Source of the DNA: Byssochlamys sp. IMV 00236 | Lineage: Eukaryota; Ascomycota; Eurotiomycetes; Eurotiales; Thermoascaceae | Reading direction: 5' to 3' | DNA length: 64,000 bases | NCBI GenBank assembly: GCA_001931875.2 | Contig: MSJH02000812.1 | Span: 124,001 to 188,000 of the forward strand | The notes under the pieces: model-generated | The model's input: only the letters and a program-made list of their open reading frames with translations | Told to the model about the DNA's origin: nothing | Database searches by the model: none | Translations under genes and position numbers: made by a program | Part shown: positions 56,712 through 64,000 of the stretch, piece by piece | How the letters are laid out: each line of letters begins with the position of its first letter | Position numbering within the stretch: the stretch's first letter is position 1

Positions 56712-58052
56712 CTACGATGGCTCCTGCCTCAGCAACTCCAAGATCAAATCCTGCGTGCGTTGGACAGCGTCCAACTTCTCCTCAAGAGCAGCGCGACCCT
56801 TTTCTAGTTCTCGCCGGAACTCCTCACGGAGCTCTTCCTTAAGTTCCTCGAGCTTATTCGAAGAAGATGGAGCACCGGCAGAGTCATCGGGAGAATCCGC
56901 TGAAGCGTCCCTGTCTGCAGCGGCTTCTGGCTCCGCGTTCGATGCCGCCAATGCTGAGACAACAGGAGATGAGCGTGGGTTCGACGCTGCCGCGTCAAGA
57001 TGCTTGTTTAGCTTGGTCAAAGTCTCTACAATGGCGGAGGTGACGTTGGGGTCTTGCGGCACAGGCGAATACGGTGAATAATAGCCTCCCTCCCTCGCTG
57101 CGTCTCCAATACCAGCCAGAAGGGGTCTCGAGGAGAACATAGTGTCGAACCCCGGGGGCAACCTCACTCCTTGTGAAGAGCCGGGGTGATGCGGATGCGT
57201 TGGAGTCATTGGAGGTGCCATATATTGATTATCAGACGGACCTGTCGGCGCCCTCCACCTGTCCGTGGCCACTTCCCACGGCTTCCATGGACGGTCTTTT
57301 CTCTTTCTGCCCTTGCGCGCATCGCGATTTTCAATCCGCTTGGCTTCGGCCTCTTCGAAGCGTTCCCAATTCGGAATCCAAGCATCAACAACAGCCCGCC
57401 ATTCAGGGTTCGATGCATCCTGGCCTCCATTTGCTCTCTGCTCGGACAAGAATTTGATGCGCTGTTTAGAGACGATTTCAACCTTGCGCCGCACTGAATG
57501 CCATGAATATGGATGACCCTGTTGGCGCGTGAACTCATTCGTTACCGTCTGCCACCAATCACACAGCTTGTTGCGTTCTCCAAAAGTGGCCGCGTGCTGG
57601 TTACAGATCTCAAAAAGACACACTTCCTCCTTCGTAGTCAAGCGTTTTCCATATTTAGGCGTACTCTCAGCTGCTTCCGCCCGTGCCGCAAAGCTGGCGA
57701 GAGCAGTTCCGGAATCTTCGCCCTGCTGAGCGCCCGGAGCGCTCAGAGTAGAGTAGTCGTCATCAGCTGGAGCATCTTGCTGAGTAGGACCCCTGGAATC
57801 AGGACGGCTATCTGAATCATTGTTGCCAGAGCTGGCCGGAGTACCTGGAGCCGGAGAGTCTACGACTGGAGCAGGGTCCGATGCCCGAGGCCGCAGGGTG
57901 GACGATATAGCAGGCAGCGTGTTGGAAGTACGCTGAAACGCAGAGGGAAGCCACCGCAGTTGCGGGACCTGGTACGAAGAGGAAGACCCCGTAGAAGTAG
58001 ACGGTGGATGACTTCCAGAATGCGTGTCAGCATTCCACGGGAAAAGGGACAT
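56712..58052 (-). CDS. SANT/trihelix-like coiled-coil protein, uncharacterised
   Basis: An intronless frame of 446 residues. After a Ser/Pro/Thr-rich N-terminus (about 1-130), a segment at about 138-215 resembles a Myb/SANT- or MADF-like helical domain with regularly spaced Trp residues (KRLTTKEEVCLFEICNQHAA, CDWWQTVTNEF, YSWHSVRRKVEIV). A basic patch follows (KGRKRKDRPWKPWEV). The final 50 residues form a strong charged coiled coil (KLEELKEELREEFRRELEKG). No signal or membrane segment. I infer a nuclear DNA-binding or chromatin-associated protein that dimerises through the C-terminus. Such domains also occur in proteins derived from transposons, but no terminal repeats or transposase surround it. 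Confidence 0.75.
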   Translation of the reverse strand: MSLFPWNADTHSGSHPPSTSTGSSSSYQVPQLRWLPSAFQRTSNTLPAISSTLRPRASDPAPVVDSPAPGTPASSGNNDSDSRPDSRGPTQQDAPADDDYSTLSAPGAQQGEDSGTALASFAARAEAAESTPKYGKRLTTKEEVCLFEICNQHAATFGERNKLCDWWQTVTNEFTRQQGHPYSWHSVRRKVEIVSKQRIKFLSEQRANGGQDASNPEWRAVVDAWIPNWERFEEAEAKRIENRDARKGRKRKDRPWKPWEVATDRWRAPTGPSDNQYMAPPMTPTHPHHPGSSQGVRLPPGFDTMFSSRPLLAGIGDAAREGGYYSPYSPVPQDPNVTSAIVETLTKLNKHLDAAASNPRSSPVVSALAASNAEPEAAADRDASADSPDDSAGAPSSSNKLEELKEELREEFRRELEKGRAALEEKLDAVQRTQDLILELLRQEPS

Positions 58053-58513
58053 CTTTTAAGATAGAGCAGGCGTGGCTGGCCCAGATGTAAGTAGTATTGG
58101 TCGGGAGTTGAAAATTTTGAGATGGCGTTTCGAAATTTTCAGCTTTGTACGGCGACGCACAGAGTCCATTCGCCAAGACAAGTAATTTTTAGCCCGGCCG
58201 TCTTCCCCACACGGCATTTGCGCAATAATATTCGTTTTGGTCGACACATTATTATTCTTTAACAACTACGAGTCGATATGTTTTCTATCATTAGTCAAGT
58301 CGCTACATCCTTATGATCTCTTTCGTATGCTCATAAGGCGGTTCTTTATTCTAGACTAATTCCATCACTTCCATTCATTGCTAAATAAACGCGCCTATAT
58401 CTATCGATGTACGTGTACATACAACCCAACAGCTGCAGGGCCAGCAATCGCCGCTTGTAGTAGTCTATTTCTACTCTATAATAATTACTACACGAGCCAA
58501 TATCCTGCTTTAT
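58053..58513. other. intergenic region
   Basis: About 460 bases holding the promoter of the SANT-like gene and the 3' region of the nitroreductase gene. Nothing else seen. Confidence 0.5.
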
Positions 58514-59501
58514 CTAGATCTTTCCGTAGATCTTGACGCGCTCGTTGATGGGCTTTTGCGTCTTCTCGCCGGGCTGGCCCTCAGGCTTGCCAAAGACAAG
58601 CTGTGCGATCAGCTTCCACTCTGCAGGGACGTTCCACTTCTGAGCAACCTGGGCGTCAATAAGAGGGTTGTAGTGCTGAAGGTTGGCGCCGAAACCGAGG
58701 GACTCGAGGCCGACCCAGACTGTAGGTACAGGTTAGCGAGGAGCACTTCCAGAAATATGGAAACAGAAGATGAAAAGGGAAACATACGGAAGTACTGGTG
58801 CATGGCATTGGAGTCCCTGGCCCAGGGCTCGAAATGGTCCTTGTAGAGAGCGAATTTCTCACTGAAGGGCTTGATGTGAGCCGGGTCCTCGTAGAACAGG
58901 ATCTACAGATGACGCGTGGTTAGTCCATTGACAACTTTGTAATTCAAAACCCAACAGAACAAAAAAAAGCATGACAGGATTAAGAACTTACTGTTCCAAC
59001 AGCAGCCTTCAGACCCTGCAGCTTGGGCAAGGTCTGGTTCTTCCACAAGTCCTCAGGGATGGTACCTGTCTTGACAAGACCGGCGAAGACCTCGATAACT
59101 ACGTCCCACAGCTTCTCGTGCTCCTCATGCAGGAGGACGACCAGGCGGGTCGACTGGGTGTTGAACGAACTAGGGACATTTTCGATGGCAGCATTCACGA
59201 GCTCCTCGATCTTGGCATCTGGCACGGGGCTCTGGTTGGAGAGCTTATAGATGGTACGGCGGGCCTTGGCCAGCTCGATGAGGGTGTCGGTGTGAGCCAT
59301 TATGGGGGGTGTAGCTGCGAAACGGCGAGTATGGGAGCAGGAGAAGGATCGCGAGGGGATTGTGACAGACAACAGAGGGGCAGGCCAGCTGGTCTGACTG
59401 AGCGCGGGGCACGCGCGAGTAGATATAGGAGAGGTGCAGCGGACGGAACCCGCGACAAAGAGTAGAGTAGAACGAGATCGAACCACCAGACTGGAGGCCA
59501 T
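58514..59501 (-). CDS. fungal nitroreductase-family oxidoreductase (Hbn1/Frm2-like)
   Basis: FMN-dependent oxidoreductase of the Frm2/Hbn1 group, implicated in yeast in oxidative-stress response and lipid signalling. Exons 59501-58992, 58902-58788 and 58719-58514 give 276 residues. The nitroreductase domain starts near residue 68 (MAHTDTLIELAKARRTIYKL), with VPSSFNTQSTRLVVLL, AVGTILFYED (rebuilt by splicing), FEPWARDSNAMHQYF and WVGLESLGFGANLQHYNPLI. The end RVKIYGKI is typical of the group. The first 67 residues are Arg/Ser-rich and look like a mitochondrial presequence. The internal ATG at 59300 would make a cytosolic form of about 209 residues, the usual length of the family. Confidence 0.9.
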
Positions 59502-61380
59502 AGTATATGATTGGATGTAGAGATCTAGGATATTGTTATACAACGAGGCACTGTTAGTTTGGTGTGATAGAGACCTTCAATTGGTGGCAGACATTCAGCG
59601 GATAAATGGCACAAGTGTATATACCTAATCCACGAGACTTTAGCGGGATGGACGGACTGCGGAAGAACTCCTCGCTGGTTATAAATCGGGACGGAATTTG
59701 CGACGGCAAGCCTGCTTGTCGGGAGTTCTAATAGTAGCGGCTCTCTATCGGCTTCGATGGCCCGGAAGATCGGCGGGGCCTGCTTGCAATCAGAATTATC
59801 AGATTGTCTTTGGTGTCCGACTAATGCAGCTCGGGACAGAGTAGTTAAAGTAGGTTCCCATGACTAGGTAGTTACCTTACATGAGAAGAATCAGTACAGT
59901 TAATGACATGTACACCACAAGATATCTGGGGAAATCCGCACTAGACGTCTCAAAATACACCTCAACAACGGTATAGGTAGAATTGTGCCTTGGCTTATGA
60001 GGCGATTCATTCACATCTTCATCATTTGCTTATATCGTGCGAGGGTGCTATATTGGCCGAGGAACAAACCAAGCTTCTTCGCCTGGAGAGTATCCCTTGT
60101 GCGTCTGAAATTTGAATAGACCACCAACAAACATTGACTTGCTAGATATATAGTCAACTAGGACAAATCATACTGCCTATTGCCCAACACCTTCAACGGG
60201 AAGGTCCAGAGCGTATAACTTATAAATCTGGGTATAAGGTCCCTTTGAAGACTGGAGAGAATATCATATGCATAAACTTTATAAGTATAACGCCTGTCCA
60301 CGCAATAAAATAGATTTAATACAGCCGCCTTTATTACCGAAATAAAGAGGGTCATATATACCAGAAATAATCTTCCTACCTAGCTAGAGAACTTGAGGAG
60401 CGCATACACTCGAAGAACCTGGACGGTAGGTTTATATAATGCATCCATTTCCAACTTAAAAGGTATTAAAAACTTCCAAGCAAGTACTGCCAGCTCCTAT
60501 TTCCCCCAGAAGTAGGGGGTGATAATAAACATAATAATCCAGCTAGACGCAATTCCTTTCTCACGCCGAGTTCTTATTTTACGCTTATGCAAAAATTGAA
60601 AGTCACGGGCATTGAAGCGGTAAGATATATAGTTGAATTCAGAATTTCCAGCCCTTCGCGTAAGAACTGGAGGCTTTGAATATTCATTTAGAGATTGCTC
60701 CGCTATAACCGTAAAAGATTACCTAAAGTAAATAGACACTAGATAAGCTTTTCTACTGATAAATCAATCATGAAGAATGGCTTCTATTCTGTTGTAAGTT
60801 GTAGCGCAGATAGCAATAATAACAGGTCACAATGCGCTTGTTCTTTAAGTATGCACCGACATAGATATCAGCAGCAGGAGCAAACAATCGATAATTTCCA
60901 CCAGATAAAAGATATATCATCCATACATATCGCTTCCAGCCAAATATTTGGTGATTTCTATGTCCTTGCTTGTTCCTATTACTATATCCGCGCTTGCCAA
61001 TCGCAGACCCCTTCCCCCGGCACCGGATATTGACTATAGGCCTTTACCGTATCTGTGGTAAATCAAAGCACCTTTCCTAGTTCCCCGCTGAAAAAGGGTT
61101 GAACTAACTAAGGCGAAATAATATGACAATCGAAACTGAAAGTAAGGGTGAGCAGCCCTTGTTTCCAGAATGCCGCACTAGAAGCAACGGCGGTCATGGA
61201 TACTTAAGACTCGTCTAGAGTTTCAAGCTAAGTAGGTAAAAGACACACCTTGGAAAAGCCCACGCGCGCAGACTCCGTATCAAGGATCAAACATCTCACT
61301 ATTCTCTTCTTCGCGTACGATTAAGAATAAAATATCATAGTAACACCACGGGGAGCAAAAACAAAAAAGCAAGAATAAAA
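59502..61380. other. A/T-rich gene-free interval
   Basis: Almost 1.9 kb. From about 59.85 kb it is notably A/T- and TpA-rich with stops in every frame. This may be a decayed repeat, but no element was recognised. Confidence 0.4.
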
Positions 61381-62079
61381 ATGTCTCAATTCTCCAATCC
61401 CACTCATTCCATTCCTGAAATCTCTATTCGCGCTCCGTCATCAATCTCAACCTCAACCTCAAATGATAATACCAAAATCCCTTCTCATCCACCTCCTCCA
61501 ACGACTTTCCTAACCTCCTCTCCCTGGAGCGTGACATACTCCACCCTCCCAATATGGAGATCCAAACGCAACGTCAAAATCACATACCAATCTCTCCCGC
61601 AAGGGTTTCTCGATGATCAGGTGACTTATCAGACCTGTCAAGGAGGTAGTGTGAAGACTGTTCATGGAGTTGATCGTCCTGTGTTTATGTCTGGTCAGCG
61701 ACAAGATCTGGATAAGCATGGGAATGCAAATAGCGACTCTGATGCCGAGGCGGGGAGCTGGGCTTATCATTGGCGGGGGAAGGGGTGGTTGATGATTGCG
61801 TCTTCGAAATGGGAGGTTCTTGGGTATGGGTCTGTGCCTGGGGATGCTGATGGTGGTGGTGGTGGTATGGGCGATGAGGGGCAGTCGATCGATTGGGCTG
61901 TTACTTATTTCGCCAAGACGCTGTTCACGCCTGAAGGCATTGACATCTACTCGAGGCCGAGTGCAAAGCTTCCTGCGACGTTGGTCGAGCAGATCAAGAA
62001 GGGGCTGAAGGCAACAGGAGATGAATCATTTCAGCGGCTGGTGGGAGATTTGTTTCTGGTCACGCATGATGAGGGTTAA
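61381..62079 (+). CDS. lipocalin/calycin-like fungal protein, uncharacterised
   Basis: An intronless ORF of 232 residues. The first 45 residues are Ser/Thr/Pro-rich. The rest alternates hydrophobic and polar residues as in a beta-barrel: SPWSVTYSTLPIW, NVKITYQSL, DDQVTYQTCQGG, WAYHWRGKGWLMIASSKWEVLGYG and DWAVTYFAKTLFTPEGIDIYSR. The Trp pattern and the alternation resemble lipocalin-like small-molecule-binding proteins of ascomycetes. The last helix (LVEQIKKGLKATG) closes the domain. There is a Gly run at about 159-163. No signal peptide. The family is recognised only by general fold pattern, so function is open. Confidence 0.7.
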   Translation: MSQFSNPTHSIPEISIRAPSSISTSTSNDNTKIPSHPPPPTTFLTSSPWSVTYSTLPIWRSKRNVKITYQSLPQGFLDDQVTYQTCQGGSVKTVHGVDRPVFMSGQRQDLDKHGNANSDSDAEAGSWAYHWRGKGWLMIASSKWEVLGYGSVPGDADGGGGGMGDEGQSIDWAVTYFAKTLFTPEGIDIYSRPSAKLPATLVEQIKKGLKATGDESFQRLVGDLFLVTHDEG

Positions 62080-62338
62080 GATTCGTTTTAAATGATGCTT
62101 GGATTGGGAAGTTGGCGCAGGATAGAGCCCCAAGCCAATTCGACGAATTATATTTCTGGTATTATGGTACAGGCAAAAGAGAACACCTCCCCTCCCAATC
62201 CGATGAAGAACCAGACCACCAACTATTGCAAAGTCACACAGAACGCCCCGACCATCTACTATACAGCTACCCTGTATCCGATATAATGACCGCCCCTATG
62301 GCTTCAAACCGTTGTTAAATGGACATGCACATTAGTTA

Positions 62339-63525
62339 TTACTTGAGAGCACCACGAACGCGGTCCAAGGCGCATTCGCTCTGTTCCTGGCCTCGTCTCT
62401 CCCCACGATACCAGCCCTCCCGGATGAGGCGATTCTCGATATCGAGCCAATACTGCGCTTTACCTCCCGCAGCTGTTTTGAGATCCAGATCCCCAAGGCG
62501 GGACTCGATCGGTTCATTTTCGCTAAAGGGCATCTGTGACTGTCAGCGGACTCGGTTCCACGAAAAGTATTTATGACAGCTGAAATTAAGACTTATGGAG
62601 TGCTTGAGCTCTTTGGAACGTGATTTCGGTTCCATACCTTGATGAACATGGTGCAGTCCCGCAAGGTCATCGAAAGCGACATGTCATTCGACTGTGCTGG
62701 CTGCCCGGAGAGGCCTACTTCTTTCATGACTCTCTGGTGTTCTCGTAGTTTCAGCAATGTACTATTCCGGTACAGGAAACGTGCCAACCGATATCTGTCT
62801 GCACAGCCCTTAATAAAGCGAGTTGCACGCAGCACATCCTCCGGATTCTCCGACACGAGATCGAGAGGACAGAATGACTGTTCTTCCTGACCCCCAGTCT
62901 TGCGAGCGTCGCTATTTTTCATCTCGCGTAGAGCGCAGGTCCGACAACGCCTGGCATTTGGTGGAGCAGAGGGAGACTGGAAGAGCCACTTGGGCTTGAG
63001 TTCCGCCAGAGTGGTTCTTGGATCATGACTACAAGTCATATCTGTAATCAGAAGGCCAAAAGGCTCTGTTGTGGATAGATAAACCCCGTGACGCTTTTTT
63101 GGGCGTTTTCTGAGTTTCTCATCTGCGCGGAGCTGCTCATTACATTTCTGAATGAGCCCTTTCGGAAGCCTAACCAGCGTCTGATCAATAAGTTCCTCTG
63201 GGCTGAAGAGAGGCCGAATGATCCTGTCGAAGTTGCGCGCGGTTTCTTGATAGGAAATGCCTGAGGATATGTGCTTACGCAATCGAAGCAGCTTTCCTTC
63301 TAACGGCTGACGATCGTCAACATCCTCTATCTCGGTAGGTGGAGGAGTCCCCGAACCATAATGAGCCTTTTCTGACCCTATCGATATCTCCACAGAGGGC
63401 GCAATGATCCGATATACAATATTGGCACCACCCTCTGCTAGATAGACCAGCTGAGCTCCCAAGGGAAGCTCTAGTGTGAAAGGCCCCGACATTCGCTGCA
63501 TCGAGTTCTCTGTGGGAGTCCTCAT
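62339..63525 (-). CDS. ipk1: inositol-pentakisphosphate 2-kinase (IPK1)
   Basis: Phosphorylates inositol 1,3,4,5,6-pentakisphosphate at position 2 to make phytate (IP6), with roles in nuclear mRNA export. Exons 63525-62638 and 62533-62339 give 360 residues. Family motifs: LVYLAEGGANIVYRI near the N-terminus (nucleotide binding), LLRLRKHI, LITDMT, then the signature ELKPKWLFQSPSAPPNARRCRTCALRE with Cys/His residues of the zinc site, FCPLDLVSENPEDVLRA, SMTLRDCTMFIK before the intron and DLDLKTAAGGKAQYWLDIE after it. The start is taken at the first ATG in frame (MRTPTENSMQ). The frame is open 12 nt further upstream but only from GTG, and a further upstream exon is possible. Confidence 0.93.
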
Positions 63526-64000
63526 TCTATCCCACACAAACCTAATCAGGTTCTATGTGGAGAGAAAAGGAAAAAAAGTATGTCGTGATGAAGTGGCTCG
63601 TCGGGTATCTGAATAAGTGGGACCGAACAAGTCGCAGCCAGAACTCAGATAAAGTTCCGAATATGCAATTATAAGATGCAAGCAATAAACAGGGCAGCAG
63701 CAAACAATGCAGAATAGAATTTCCCTCGTGACGAAACGCGGGGAAATAAACAAGACAATAGCCTCCCAAAATGCAAGAAAAAGTAGCAAGCCCAAATGCA
63801 GGCTTATACGAACAGGGAAAGGGGGAAGGACGTCTGTACAGAACAGTCCGTGGCACCACAGAATTGGGTATTCAAGAGAAGCTTCACCGGTCCACAATAC
63901 AGATGCACTACTCTGAAGTAGCAACGGCTGAGGATGTCTGAGCGATAGGCTCTATAGGACCGTCACGGGAACCCAATGGCGTTGGCGGTAAGATCCAGGA
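63526..64000. other. 5' flank of IPK1
   Basis: The last 475 bases contain the IPK1 promoter. No second gene can be supported before the window ends. Confidence 0.45.

Overview
The window reads as nuclear chromosomal DNA of a filamentous ascomycete, most likely an Aspergillus-like member of the Eurotiales. The evidence is: many short introns (about 50-120 nt) with GTRNGT donors, CTAAC-type branch points and CAG/TAG acceptors; C/G-rich third codon positions; moderate gene density with no operons; and proteins such as a velvet-family regulator, a GEgh16/Mas-like secreted protein and a fungal Hbn1/Frm2-type nitroreductase. I see no plasmid, virus, CRISPR array, rRNA gene or convincing tRNA gene.

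Layout. 0.4-9.4 kb: the MICOS subunit MIC60, a 1261-residue disordered protein with a C-terminal membrane segment, and a proline-rich orphan. 11.5-18.5 kb: mitoribosomal protein uS4m (NAM9), a secreted GEgh16-like protein and, on the minus strand, pyruvate dehydrogenase E1 alpha. 18.5-25.5 kb: about 7 kb without a supportable gene, partly A+T-rich, with scattered TAA tracts. 25.6-29.4 kb: a large RING-PH-VWA protein that I read as a Far1/Ste5-family scaffold. 30.4-34.5 kb: the mitochondrial protease OMA1 and chaperonin subunit CCT8. 35.8-42.2 kb: a small possible membrane protein, mitoribosomal L12, a GLOD5-like glyoxalase-fold protein, a Sel1/TPR-like protein and a velvet protein (probably VelC). 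42.2-46.4 kb: a second gene-poor block. 46.4-63.5 kb: a 641-residue probable mitochondrial orphan, SYF2, an alpha/beta hydrolase, a COQ11-like atypical SDR, the YEATS protein YAF9, a SANT-like/coiled-coil protein, a nitroreductase, a lipocalin-like protein and IPK1.

Functional themes. Around a third of the genes encode probable mitochondrial proteins (MIC60, uS4m, PDA1, OMA1, bL12m, COQ11-like, and by presequence perhaps the Sel1-like and 641-residue proteins). Both mitoribosomal genes carry the same palindrome, TCACGTGA, within about 140 bp of the start codon. The other notable item is the RING-PH-VWA gene. It has the domain order of yeast pheromone-MAPK scaffolds, and its VWA domain lacks the first metal-binding aspartate.

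Exon boundaries were derived by hand from splice consensus and reading frame, without transcript data. The 5' ends of the RING-PH-VWA and VelC-like models are the least certain.
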